Assembly: GCA_025449115.1 (NCBI GenBank)
Contig: JAHLKC010000122.1
Location: 60,684 to 124,683 of the forward strand
Length of the DNA: 64,000 nt
DNA from: Chytridium lagenaria
Taxonomy: Eukaryota; Chytridiomycota; Chytridiomycetes; Chytridiales; Chytridiaceae
Direction: 5' to 3'
The notes under the pieces are model-generated. The model did no database searches and was not told the DNA's origin. It saw nothing but the letters and a program-made list of their open reading frames with translations. Position 1 is the stretch's first letter. Every line of letters starts with the position of its first letter. This document shows, in pieces, positions 1 through 22,113 of the stretch. Made by a program: the position numbers and the translations under genes.

Positions 1-10705
<10,705 letters not shown>

Positions 10706-11016
10706 AGTCGTGGGGAAAGAGGGTGGTTTGAGGCCATTGAGGGTGAGGGTTTTGGTTTGGACAGAGACTTTGAGGAGTAGGAATGATTTCTGTTTTTTTT
10801 TCGGTGCATACAGTAAATAGAATTGTCAGTTCGCAAGAAGTGAGAATGGGTTGAATGGGTTGAATGGGAGATGGAGTAGAAATGGCAGCATGCACTTGTG
10901 AAAGTGGAAGAAAGAATGATGATGATGGATGAATGAGTGAACGAGTGGATGGGATGCATGGATGGATGGATGAAGATACTGTGAAAAAGAACTCGAAAAG
11001 TGCATCATTCACTCAC

Positions 11017-11290
11017 CTGCATCAGAGAAGTCTTTCCAGACAACGTCAGTTCATTCAAAAAAAGTCCAAAGCATCAGAACCACCGTCCTCGTCACTGTCC
11101 TCATCTCCCTTGTACGAAAACTCGATGCAAGTGTTGGCCATATCGAGGATGGATGCATCGTATTTCTGGAAGGAGAAATCTGCCATTTGTATGGACTGAC
11201 TGGCGGATGATGCAGATGGAGGGTGCAGAGGATGGGCGAAATATCTTTACCGGTGCGATCAATGACCCAGAAGGAGGCCTTTTCTTGAGC
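11017..11290 (-). CDS. Possible upstream exon(s) of the NRPS
   Basis: A consensus donor (GTGAGT at 11016-11011) and an acceptor (ending at 10790) define a 227-bp intron. The exon after it, from 10789, joins in phase 0 to a reading frame that contains the MASPLQNY start and runs on into the A1 region. Upstream of the donor, ELTLSGKTSLMQ ends the exon. It connects to an acidic stretch (YKGDEDSDEDGGSDALDFF) only if one base is added to a T7 run. A Met (MADFSFQKYD) lies at 11186, and another plausible coding patch (ASFWVIDRTGKDIS) lies just upstream. I do not recognise this N-terminal segment. It could also be a separate small gene. Confidence 0.3.
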
Positions 11291-11649
11291 AAGGTATTGA
11301 GAAGGAGGGTTTTCCAGGCTATCAGGATGGCTGTGTAGTTAAACTTGGTAGCGTCATTTTCATTCTTGTTTTCATTGTCAGGGTTGGTAGTAGCATTCAA
11401 CGTTGTCGTCTTGTCGTTTGGTTGTCGTGTTATCGTCATTGCTATCATCATCAGAGGAGGAGGAAGAGTTCTTTTCCGTAAACTCAAAAGAGGTGTGTTG
11501 AGTGTGGTAACTTGGCTGCAGCATGGGAATCTCCTCAGTAATAGAAGGCTTTGCATTGAGTAGAGTAGGAAAGTGAGTGGCAATGGCTCTTTTTCTTTCT
11601 CAATGTTCTTGATCAACTCCATTTCCATCATCATCGACATTAGGTAGTT

Positions 11650-11765
11650 GTATGGAGTATGGAGTATGGAGTATGTGTAGTGTAGTGTAGTGTAGTGTAG
11701 TGTAGTGTAGTGTAAGTGTACTATACTGTAGTGTAAGTGTAAGTGTAGTGTAGTGTAAGTAGCAG
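11650..11765. repeat. GTGTA-type microsatellite
   Basis: Three copies of GGAGTAT are followed by about seven perfect TAGTG units and then interrupted GTGTAA/GTGTAG units. It is a slippage-prone low-complexity tract upstream of the NRPS. Confidence 0.9.
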
Positions 11766-12502
11766 TACGTCTAATAGTCAAAACCAAGTCTAGTCAGAAT
11801 AAAGTCCCTATACACTCTCTACCCTGTTATTTACTGCTGAATGAATAAATGTCAAATTATTGATAATCAATGTATAGTAAGTAATTGTCAGATGCATTTA
11901 TAATCCTATTTATTTATTTATTTACTTTATTAACTGTGAATGAATGAGTGAATTGAATGAATTGAATGTAAAAGATGATGTTGCTTTCCGGTTGGATGGA
12001 TGGATGGTTATTAGTTGGTTATTAGTTGGTGATGTGATCACAACACATTCCGATATATAGAAGAAAGAGGAGAGGAGAGAGAAAGGAGGAGGAGAAGAGG
12101 AGGAGAGGCGAGAGAAGGATTATCTTTATTTCATTCATCTTCTTCATTATATTTATATCACTTTACAATAAACACCAACACAGGGTTTTTGATTAATATT
12201 ATTGGTCATTACTTGATTATTATGGATCTGCAAGGACATGTGGACAACAGCATCGACAAACAATTGGCCTAGACACCCCGACACCCCATCCATCAACAGT
12301 GACACAACCAACCAAGGAAGTTAAAAAAAGGCTTAGGTTATACGCCCCCTGTACAACGTAACAGCCAAGCAACCCTGACAAAAAGGGTAAAACAGCCGAG
12401 CGATAAAATTACCAAAAAAAATATATTTACTTGACCTGAAGGGGAGCATCTCTCATTGGATCTTTGAACCCGCTTATTGCAACAGGAGCCATCTCTTCCA
12501 TC

Positions 12503-12528
12503 CCTCTCTCTCTCTCTCTCTCTCTCTA
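12503..12528. repeat. CT dinucleotide microsatellite
   Basis: An uninterrupted run of about 13 CT units lies in intergenic DNA. Confidence 0.9.
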
Positions 12529-13254
12529 CCCGCAAACTCCCTAAAATGTGTCTTTCATCACTCAAACTAAACAACAACAAAAAATAACTCTACATTCTTT
12601 TAGGCTGGCAACAGCAAACCCGAACGAACGCTCCGATATCCTTCTCCGAGTTGCACGCACGCCATTCCCTTAAAAACCCTACGCGTGTTGCATGAAAGTC
12701 AAAACAAACCCCGTTGACGTGAGAGATCCGAAAAAAACATCACGTCATAGTCTTCCCCTTACTTCCCGATATCCTACGCCTCCGATTTCATCAAGAAAGC
12801 CTATACTGCAGTAGGTGTGAGATCACGTAGTCGAGATCATGTAGGAAAAAAAGCCCAATGTCCATATTCCACGTGAAACAAAAAGGCCGCGTGAATGATT
12901 ATGAGGGCTGATGGATTACATATAGATAAACAACGCATATCAAAACATACATTAACGTGTTGGTCACATCCCACGTTTTTTTTGAACATCCTCTCAAAGA
13001 TCTTACAAGGTCAAAAGACTCAAAACCCCACGTTTCCAATACAACCTCTTCACGTCAAAAACACAAATAACCTCGGTTTACAACAGCATCAGACAACTAT
13101 TACATTCACATCACAAGATAAAAAGATTAGATAGGAATGAATACCGTGTTTGGGGGTCCTGCATTATTGGAAACAAACAAAAAAAGTTTATAAACGACTC
13201 TACGACGTGTATTTTTCATCATCTTGCATCAATGCACGTCTTTGAAAGAAGCAA

Positions 13255-13438
13255 TGATGCACCACGTATCATACACTTCTCACACTCGTTTATCATATTC
13301 ACCGAACGCGACAAATACGACAATACCCCGTATAAGTCTGATAAATTTGATGCACCACGTATCATACACTTCTCACACTCGTTTATCAAATTCACCGAAG
13401 CGACAAATACGACAATACCCCGTATAAGTCGAAAAATC
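13255..13438. repeat. Direct tandem duplication, 94-bp unit
   Basis: Two adjacent copies start with GATGCACCACGTATCATAC at 13255 and 13349. They differ by only a few bases (CATATTC versus CAAATTC, and GAACGCG versus GAAGCG). The unit lies within 500 bp of the 3' end of the monooxygenase fusion. Confidence 0.9.
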
Positions 13439-13744
13439 ACATTACAAAATTTATCAAAGTCAACTACAATATTGAATCTCGGTTCTCCTCCCACCACAAC
13501 CCATATGCAAAAAGAAAACAATGTCAAGTAAGTATAATAGAATGTTTATTGTATGCGTAGAAAAAAAAAAAGGTAAAACTTGGGCTAAACAACCTCAATA
13601 GCATCCATTACAACGTTAAACAAATACGAGGAAAACAAAAGTAGGCTCCCCACCAACAGACTTCAAAACACCACACAAAAAAACAACAAACCAAAACATC
13701 CATCTATAAAATAAAAAAAGAAAAGAAAAAAGCGGGTGAAAAAA

Positions 13745-14760
13745 TCACACCTTCAACACCTCCCCCCTCTCCACCCCCATCACCATCGCCCTCTTATGCT
13801 TCAACTCCACCTCCCCCACCCTCCCCATCCCCCACTTCTCCAAATACCCAATCATCTTCCCATTATCCACCCTCGGTTCCGACATGACGCGGGTGGTGAG
13901 CTGCCCATGTGGTGACGAGAGGAAGGAGAGGGTGATCAGAGTTGGGAGCCAGAGGGAGACACGGTGGGGACCTCGGAAACGTTCTTCACCGACGAGCATG
14001 TGGATGCCGCGGTCGTGGAGGGTGGAGGGGGTGAGGGTGGGGGTGGTTGGGATTTGGAGGGTGGAGGTGTAGTGGCCTGAGAGAGTTGAGTGGTGGGGGT
14101 CGTAGACTTCAAAGTAGCTGGTGTGGAAATAGAAAAAGGGGGTTAGGTGTTTGACATTAACGTAGTAATCGTCGTAAGACAGCCATAATGATAAATAATG
14201 GAAAGATGAATCACGTTAAAGGGAGAAAGAGAATGGCACATCAATTCTTGTGAAATAAAGAGAAAAGGGAGACTTACCCAAACGGTTTCCCATCAAAACA
14301 TCCAATAAGTGGCACGGTAGCGCACCCCCCCGCATGCTCCAACATCTCCCTAATATACGCCGCATGTTTCTCCCTCGTCCCCTGCTCCCTCCAAAAATGG
14401 CTGACCCTCGGATGATTCATCCAAGCATGAAACAGCTCCAAATCCATCACCGGATCAATAACACGGAACGTGAGCACGGTCGTGGTATCATTGATCGGGA
14501 GTCGACGACGATAGAGGAGGGTGCCGGCGGGATGGATGGGTTGGGTTGGGGATAGGGAGAGCGGGGTTGCGGTGGAGAGGTAGCCAGAGGTGGGGTCTGG
14601 GTCGTTGAAGGAGGTCCAGATCCATGGGGATGTCGGGGGCGTTGGGGAGGAGGATGGGGAGGGGATGGATGAAGGGGATGGGAGGGGATGGCGGGGGTGG
14701 TTTGGAGTGGGGATGTGGAGTCGGATGGGGAGGATGGACGGGAGTTTGAGGGTGTGACAA
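13745..14760 (-). other. Acyltransferase domain of the fusion (IucB/SidF-like GNAT)
   Basis: The domain reads PAGTLLYRRRLPI, LTFRVIDPVMDLELFHAWMN, PRVSHFWREQGTREKHAAYI, PLIGCFDGKPFG, a 160-bp intron with GTAAGT/CAG ends, then YFEVYDP, DRGIHMLVGEERFRGP, MSEPRVDNGKMIGYL and ELKHKRAMVMGV. These are the conserved blocks of siderophore N5-hydroxyornithine and N6-hydroxylysine acyltransferases (acyl-CoA dependent). The part from about 14600 to the stop reads without a frame break. The acyl group (acetyl, anhydromevalonyl or other) cannot be told from sequence by eye. Confidence 0.85.
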
Positions 14761-16407
14761 AGAACCGGAGGAAGAGAGGTGAGGGTCTTTTTCAATGAGG
14801 GAGGTGATGACTTCGACGCCACGAACGGCGAGAACAGAGAGAAGGGTATCGCTGAGCCCGTGAGATTCCTCGCAACATCCTTGGAGGTAGACGCCAACGT
14901 TGCATGTCTTGTCTGTGCGAACACGGTAATCGCGGTCCACGACGAGGGTAGGGTCTTGATTGGGTTTATCGCAGACGCATGCGGCGAGGGAGATGGGGTC
15001 TTGGTGGTCTCCTGCGCAGGATACGGGGGTTTCGGTTTCAAGAAAGGGGAGGAGGGGTTGTAGCATCCGGGTGTGGTGGGTTCGTTGATAACCTGTGCAG
15101 AGGATGACGGCGTCAAAGGAGAGAGGGGTGGTGTTGGTAGTGTCGAGAGGGGATTGACCTGGATGGATTTTACGAAGATGGAGAACAATGGAATCGGTTG
15201 AATCAACGTTGGCGTTGATCACATCACTTTCAGTAAAGATGCGATGCTGTTCCACACCTCCCGGAAGTTTCTGCTTGTAGAGCATGGAATAGATGCGTTC
15301 AATCAAGTCAAGGTTGACGACGGCGTAATTCGTGCTCTTGTTTTTCTGAAGCATGGCGCGCCGAGTCTCCAAGGATTTTCGGTAAAACGCGTCAGTGCGA
15401 TCCGGGTCAAACACAACCTGATTCACAAAGGGACTGTCGTCAGCGGGTCGAAGGGCTTCGTCTCTCATGATGAGGGAGACTTGGGACGAGGGGTACTTTG
15501 AGATGAGGTCGGTGAAAATTTCAGCGGCGCTTTGACCGCCTCCTATCACGGCGATACGGTAAGGAGCGGTAGGGGTTGGGAGGAGGGATGGGAGGGTGCT
15601 GAGGTATTTTGATGCGTGAATCATACCAGGGAGGGGTTGAGACCATTCTAGGTTGGATTTAAGGGGTGGAAGGGCTTAGGAGTGGGGGATGGGGAGGTGT
15701 AGGCCCATTCGGGGAGTTTGGGTTGACCGCCAATGGCGAGGATGATGTTGCGGGTGTAGCGGATGGTGGTGAGACCGTCAGAGAGACGTTTGCAGATGAC
15801 TCTGACACGGTCAAAGCCTTGGTCGAGAGAGTAGACGGGTTCCACGCGAAGAACCTGGGTGGATGAGCAAAGAAAGTGGATGGTTAGTATAAAAAGTGAT
15901 AAAAGATGAAGAGCGACACAAAACAAGCTGTCACCAAAAAAAATAATTGGCCGTCGCCCTTTGAGAATGGGGGGCTCGATTTTTGAGTCCAACACATACC
16001 TCCTCTCCAAAGAAACACAAATGTCCAAAATGTCCTGCGACCCAAGCCATATACTCATTATACTCTTTCCTCAACGGATAAAACGTCCCCAAGTTCAAAA
16101 AATGCAACAACCTGTTCTCCTCATGCAGGTAATTCAAGAACGTGAACCTGGAGGTAGGGTCCCGCAATGTCGCGAGATCCTTGATGAAGCTGATCTGCAT
16201 GCGAGTATCGTCAATCAACATGTCACCGTGCCAAGTGAACGTGGGGTTCCTTTCAATAAAGCAGACATTGAGCGCTGGGGAGGGGATGGGTTGACGGGTG
16301 GCATCGGATAGGGTGACGGCGATGGAGACGCCAGAGGGACCGAAACCGACGCAGAGGATGTCGTAGAGAGTGGAGTCGGTTTGGGTGAGGGGGTCTGGGA
16401 GAACCAT
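13745..16407 (-). CDS. L-ornithine N5-monooxygenase fused to hydroxyornithine acyltransferase
   Basis: The N-terminal half is a SidA-type, FAD- and NADPH-dependent ornithine N5-hydroxylase, the committed step of hydroxamate siderophore synthesis. It shows ILCVGFGPSG (FAD fold), NPTFTWHGDMLIDDTRMQIS, FLNYLHEENRL, IAVIGGGQSAAEIF (NADPH fold), CTGYQRT and ESHGLSDTLLSVLAVRG, the usual end of SidA. An intron of 145 bp (15855-15999, GTATGT...CAG) is clear, and one frame change lies near 15660. The SidA frame then runs open to about 14488, while an IucB/SidF acyltransferase domain follows in an overlapping frame. That domain is spliced once more (14118-14277) and ends at 13745. The acyltransferase frame has no Met upstream of its own core motifs, so it is most simply one fused protein joined by an intron or a one-base frame error near 14.6-14.8 kb. 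The Met at 16407 is chosen because GFGPSG follows about 20 residues later. Confidence 0.85.
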
Positions 16408-16484
16408 GGGGAGGGAGACGCGAACGTCGAGGGAGATGGAGGATCCTCCATTTTGGTGCAGGAGAAGTCGATACCGGGTGCCAT

Positions 16485-18059
16485 TAGATGTTTGCGTGTG
16501 TGTATGGGAATGGATGGACGGGATGCAGTGGGAGGAGTTTAGTGTGAATGTTGTTGATAGTGATGGTGATGGTGGTGATTATCTTTTTTTTTTTTGGTAA
16601 AGAAAGAAAAGGAGGAAATTCACAGTGAATTAAAAGGCATCTCCAAGCACGTCCTTTCCCTTTTATAAAGTAACTTTTTATTTAATTAATAAAAACTTGA
16701 GTGATGATTTTGATAATTATTTTATAAAAATAAAAAGGGGAAAAGACGATATATTAAATAAGTATAAAAATATTGAATTGGAAAAGATATTTTAAAATAA
16801 TATAAAATCGGAGATTTTGTTTTTTTTCTTTTTTTGTTTCTTGCAAATAAATAAATAATAAAGAGAGAAGGAGAAAGAAAAGAGAAAGAGAAGAATAAGA
16901 GAAGGAGAAAGAGATGCATGGGATGACGCATTGCATATCTCTTGCCAAGCAGTACAAATGCATGCAGACAAACTGACGTATGTCATATCGGAACAAGGAG
17001 GATTCTTTCTTTTCCTTTTATTGCAATTATAAATATATTTGAGTTTGTTTTAAAAGACAAAAAAAACTTATGTAATATGATATACGCACGCGGCTTGATG
17101 TCAAACGGCAATAATTGAATTATATATATATAAAAATTAATATTATTAATTCAATAATACATATCTGAAAGGAAATTAAATAAACAAGTGCTGTGTTTAT
17201 TATAATTTCTTCAAGTCCCTTTTAACTCATACCTGTTGCCTAAAATAGGAAAGTGAATGATGATTGGCTCGAGCTTCCGACGTTGTTACTGAATAAACAA
17301 GCCAAGGCGAGTCCACAGGGTTGGATCACATTGAAGGAATCCGAATGAGGAGGAAAAAGAAAAGAATTTGGAGAGAAAGAGGAGAGGAGGGAAGGAGAGA
17401 GGAGGAGAGGAAAAGGCAACATGCTGTCGTTTGTCTTACCATCACGCCCCTGGTAATCATTGCAATGATTAGTAATACAAAAAATCTTCGGTACATCGTT
17501 TTAATTCAAACCTTTTGTGAGTGCACTCTGACGTTGCAATAAACTGTAACATTAAAATTAAAATTACACTTGCCCGTAGAAGGTTGATGACGCCCACCAT
17601 CCATTCACCTTGGAACCCGAACACTTGAAGTCATCTTCATTGGACTAGAGTCTCCCGAGACAACCCTTTCCTTCCTTCAACCCACCCTTCTTCATCTTGC
17701 TTTCTTTCCTAAAAAACGACTTGACGCGTGGAGGAAAAGGCGCAATACTACCCGGAACGAAAAAAATGAAAATAAAAATGAAAATAAAATTATAATGTGC
17801 AAATAAAGAGAAAGACAAGTAAATTGATCAAATCAAAAAAAAAAAAAAGGGACCCGAATGCATCATATTATTAAGAGGGTTTTTTAAAGTCTAAAAAAAT
17901 AACAGAAGAAAACATTGAAAAAATAGCAATAGGAAAGCCACAAGACTTATTATTAAAGCTAGAAAATAACAACTAAAACAACCCCGTCAACGTCCATTCC
18001 CCACTTTTGAACTTCAACAATTACGAAAAAACCTCATCATCAACTGAAAAAAAGAAAGA
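16485..18059. promoter_or_regulatory. Divergent intergenic region of the two siderophore genes
   Basis: About 1.6 kb of A/T-rich DNA separates the monooxygenase fusion (leftward) from the second acyltransferase (rightward), so it should hold both promoters. I see TGATAA and GATTATC words but no complete ATCWGATAA iron-GATA site, and no other gene. Purine tracts near 16.86-16.91 kb and 17.34-17.42 kb are notable. Confidence 0.4.
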
Positions 18060-19012
18060 ATGCAATCGCAACCTCATCAACCCACACCCACAATGTGGTC
18101 TTCATTCCTTTCAGCTCTCTCCCTCCAAACCCCACAATCCCCTTCTCCCACCCGTTCATCTCCAAAACCCGTCGAAGCACCGCTCTGGGAATGGGTCCCC
18201 ATGTCATCCCCATCCACCTCCTTCCAAACGGAAGGCTACCTCCGTCGTCGCAATCCCACCCTCCTCTCCCCCTTTGACCGCTACTTTCACCGCCCAACCC
18301 CCGGCTCTCTCCTCGTCTCGCGTCAAGTCACCCTCCCATCCCATCAAAATGCCTGGCTGTCCTTCAAAGCATTTGACGTGGAAGATGCTACACATCTGGG
18401 GTGTCTCCATGCTTGGATGAATGAAGACAGAGTTGCTAAATTTTGGGGTGAACAGGGACCTGTTGAACATCAACGACGGTATATCCGGACTCTACCATGG
18501 CATTCTATCCCTATCGTGGGTTATGTTAACGATAAACCATTCGCATACATTGAGATATACTGGTAAGAAACCTACCCCCACCCCTTTTTTTTTCCAACTC
18601 TTTACAAAACAACCAACCAACGCATCATACAAAACAGGGCCCGTCCAGACCGTATCCACCACTACCACCCACAAACACCTACGACCGCGGTTTCCACATC
18701 CTCGTCGGCGATCCCTCCATGCTCGGTACCTTCCCCATCTGGGCCCCCGTGATCCTCACCTGGTGTTTCTTTGACGAGCCACGCTGCACAAAGGCCTACG
18801 GGGAACCCCGGATTGATAACGAGAAATTCATTGAAGGGTTGATTGCGTTTGGGTTTGAGAGGCTTGGAGAGGATATCCAGATGCCGCATAAACGGGCGGC
18901 GTTGATTGGGTTTAGGGAGGAGACGTTTAGAGGGAAGGTTGTTGGGGAGAGGTGGAGAAGGGAGTGGTTGAGGTTGAAGGAGGAGGTGGGGGGGATGAAG
19001 GCGAGGTTGTGA
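18060..19012 (+). CDS. Siderophore N5-hydroxyornithine acyltransferase (stand-alone)
   Basis: This is a second IucB/SidF-like acyltransferase. Exon 1 (from 18060) encodes PGSLLVSRQVTLPS, HLGCLHAWMNEDRVAKFWGE, HQRRYIRTL, PIVGYVNDKPFAYIEIYW. It is spliced at GTAAGA (about 18565) to CAG (18637), which restores W-ARPDRIHHYHP. A shift of one base is then needed near 18672 to continue into TYDRGFHILVGDPSMLG, EPRIDNEKFIEGL and MPHKRAALIGF, ending at 19012. It is clearly related to the acyltransferase domain of the neighbouring fusion. Having two such enzymes suggests two different acyl groups or a duplicated step. The single frame break is either real loss of function or an indel error. Confidence 0.8.
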
Positions 19013-21055
19013 GCGGCGGTGTTTTTTTTTTGGTAGCGGGTAGAGGCTACTTTTGGCCTCATTTGTCTATTGTTTTTATCTGAACAAGTTTGGAATATTT
19101 TTTATTAATTTTTTGTAGTAGAAATATATAATGTATGGATTAATTGATATTGAGCTATGAATTTATAGCATCTCTTTAATTTTATACAGAGATGTCCCAG
19201 AGCCTTGATTGAATGACGAAATGAAATCTTTCCTTTTTTTTTTTTTTTTTTTTTTTTTTTGTTCAGTATTGCATAACCTTGCGAGGATGACATTGGAAAT
19301 ACCACCAAACTCTACGTAGCATCAAGTGCATTTCAGATATGCTTTCGCACTCCCCAATATCTACCGCCGTATTGAGTTTGGTAAAACTCTTGGAAGTGGA
19401 AGTTGGGAATGGAATTGAATGGAAAATAGTCGCCTGATAATACGCGATCGCCCATAATTACGAGGCTACTGAATTGGGAATTTTAAAAAAACATTTTGAG
19501 AAAATTTGCTGATCATGTGAGATGATGCGATATAACTTGGAGCTCCCTGCCAGACATTCTCGCCATCAAACTTGTCGTCGGTCAGAAATAATCAATGTTT
19601 GAAATAGACACTGTCCTCTTTGCCGCAACTATGGTGAGTCTCTAGGGCGAAGCTTTATAGGCAACAACATGGTACTATGTAAGAATCCTTCATGTTCCCT
19701 TGCCCCTTCCTTTGTCCAGGCCCCTCCACAGTGGCCGCAACTTATTGCGATCCTGTAGGGCGAAGCTATACGACTCTAGAAAGACGCATCGCATAGGAGC
19801 AAGCGCCGCGTCAGGTACAGGATTCTCACCCTCTCTAATGCTGTCTTCCAACGGACTCGCCCCCGAAAGCGCTTCTTTAGTAAAATTCGCACGGGGAACC
19901 TGCGAGATTTCCTCACCCCGCTTCACTCGCCGTAATGAGGGGAATCCTTTGATAAATGACTAATCCGATGCAAGGATGCATTTATGTCATGATCTCTCCC
20001 TTCCTTTGTTCAGGTCCCCATTTTCCTGACAAATGGACTCACCGCCACCAAGCACGGCCTCTTTTGGTGCCCGCTGCCGTCCTTGCTGCCATCTTCACCT
20101 ACTCAGCGCAAACCCCAACACCACCCCAATCTCCTTTCTCAATTGTGATAATTGATAAAAATAAACAAAACTATGACTATTAGATATACAGAGGGATATA
20201 ATAGGCGAGCATTAAGGCGACGCACCTACTATCTTAAACATGAAAATAGAAGGTAACAGAACGTTTAAGAAACTTTTGTATACATATATAGAGAAGAATA
20301 GAACTACATATTTACATTCCATCTGCATCTTCCACATTCCCCCCCGCCAACCTTCCCACCTGACAAATGCATACCGACATGGCAATTTCACCAATAACCT
20401 AACCCGACATTTCAGTTCCACACTCCCTCTCAAGCATTGAACTTGACGACCCAAGTTTACTACTAGTTCTGCGTTCCAGCGGTAAGCGGATCCCAAAGTT
20501 TCATTCCCATTGAATGGAGTGAGCGCGTATGACACGTCTCATGTCCATAGAGATCTTTGTGCGGTGAGGGGTTTCTCAACTGGAATTACGCGTATACTTG
20601 TTTTCCTTTTCTTAATATTTTGTTTATTTCTTGTTTTTGAGTACACGAGAGAGTGGAGGGTAGAGGGCGGGTTATGCCGCGTCCCTATGGGGAAGCGGAG
20701 GTCGGCCAAATAGACTTAGAGGTTGAGGAGATGGTATTTACGGGTTCTTGAGAAAATGCGGGGATTGAATTTTGTTTAGTTGTTTTGTGGTTGTTTGAGG
20801 AGGGATTTAACTGATTGTGGCGTGGTCTGGCGCGTTTTGCGCGTTTGATCCTTTAAGAAGGAGGAGAAAAAGAGGGGATGGGGTGAAGGGGGTGAAGGGG
20901 GAGGGGAATTCTGGGGCGAGTTCTTTTTTTATCTTATAAGAGAGGATCAGAGGAGTCAAGTGACGAGAAACAAAGGTGCAGTGAGAGACTTAGTTTATTC
21001 GTTCATGCCGGTACATATAAAGCAAGGGAGGGGAGAATACGATAGCCGAAGGTCA
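19013..21055. other. Intergenic region without recognised gene
   Basis: The 3' flank of the acyltransferase contains a T28-30 tract (about 19.23-19.26 kb). Short open frames at 19.69-19.96 kb and 20.21-20.54 kb match nothing I know. The words AGGGCGAAGCT recur at about 19.64 and 19.76 kb. Nothing else is supported. Confidence 0.4.
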
Positions 21056-21059
21056 CTTA

Positions 21060-21597
21060 CCAGGTTATACCATGCCCAGAGAGCCGTGATCTGAGGTTAG
21101 GGTGTGCCTTTTGATAGGGTGTCCACAATTTGTTTAGAGTTACAAATGGTACAATCACAACCTTGTTCTCAACCAGCCTCTGGGTATAATGGTGTCTGAG
21201 ATCAATGTGCCGTGTCTGCCTGATGTAAATGTTACAGTAGGGTCACCCCAATTAGTCCTCGGAATACCGTCACAGGTAGATCTAACTGAATCCACAGAGC
21301 CAGCTAAAAGTTTATCAGAAACTGCTCTCCCATTTTAGTTCTAAGGTTGCCATGTACTCAGCCTCCGTAGCTGAGAGCGCAATTGACTTGGTCTTGGTGC
21401 ATGAATTGTCGAAATTGATATAGTTACAGAGTTGCAATAGACCTTGAAGAGTTACGTTGAAGGCGGCATCTGCAAATTCATGTTAACTTTGTTCCCACAG
21501 GCCAAGAAACAGAGTCCAAACGTGGGTGTTGCTTTAAGGTACAGTAAGATACAAAGGAGACCGTTCCGGTGACAAAGGACTCTTGGCAAGTTACCGC
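21060..21597 (-). mobile_element. Decayed Ty1/copia remnant (RNase H end)
   Basis: Reading leftwards from 21597, the minus strand encodes a broken copia RNase H region: LYLKATPTFGLCF, ADAAFN, ALSATEAEYMATLE and, further on, RHTRHIDLRHHYTQRLVENK. These match the end of copia polyproteins. The element is old, with several frame breaks, and was later split by copia A. The other half is at 26832-26935. Confidence 0.7.
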
Positions 21598-21996
21598 TGT
21601 TGGGTTTATTCATCTTTCTATTTTGTTTTTCTCACCCACATTCGTTATTTCGTCTAAGTTATTTTTCCCCGAACCTGTTTGTTTACGCGTTATTTAAGTT
21701 TTTGAGTTGATCAGTTTATTGAGCTCCTCATTCCATTTGAGGAAGCGTTAATCCCTTTAACCTTATTATTTATGTTTTATTTATGATACGTAATTGGAGG
21801 GATTTACGGGTCATGAGTTCTGGTGTAAATCCCCACCCTCTACATGTATTGCGAAAAGTAGTTAACATTAATACATGGAAGTTTCGTAGTAATTACCTCC
21901 CTGTCACCACTGGAGACTCCATCACGTTTCTTTATAGTTTAATCTATTTATTAATTCATTATAATTTAATTACAATTGAGCCCCGTAACCCCTACA
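21598..21996 (+). repeat. 5' LTR of copia A
   Basis: The LTR begins TGTTGGGTTTATTC and ends CCCCTACA, directly followed by the TGGTAGCACTTC primer-binding region. The same LTR type occurs in A' (49995-55215) and as a diverged piece at 40709-40862. Confidence 0.95.
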
Positions 21997-22113
21997 AGTG
22001 GTAGCACTTCACCTGGTTGGAAGGAGGAGTGAATCGATCCATTTGAGGGCCGAAGAGTAAAAGAGAAAAGAGCATTCATCCCAAGAAAGAAAGCAAGCTG
22101 TCAACACGAGAAG

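Larger units (their letters stand above)
11345..13740. other. Intergenic region between NRPS 5' end and SidA-fusion 3' end
   Basis: No gene is recognised here. The stretch holds simple repeats (GTGTA-type near 11.7 kb, purine-rich near 12.06-12.12 kb, CT near 12.5 kb), A/T-rich spacer and a 94-bp direct duplication. It must contain the NRPS promoter near its left side and the terminator of the monooxygenase fusion near its right side, but no convincing promoter motif could be assigned. Confidence 0.5.

Noticed and set aside
12901..13140. 80-codon plus-strand open frame
   Set aside because: No recognisable domain, no splice context and no neighbouring exon. It is probably chance.
16485..18059. 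Iron-responsive GATA sites in the divergent promoter
   Set aside because: Only partial TGATAA/GATTATC words are present, not the full ATCWGATAA consensus, and these occur by chance in A/T-rich DNA.
19690..19963. Open frames on both strands at 19.7-19.96 kb
   Set aside because: Overlapping frames of similar length on both strands, without domain or homologue that I recognise.
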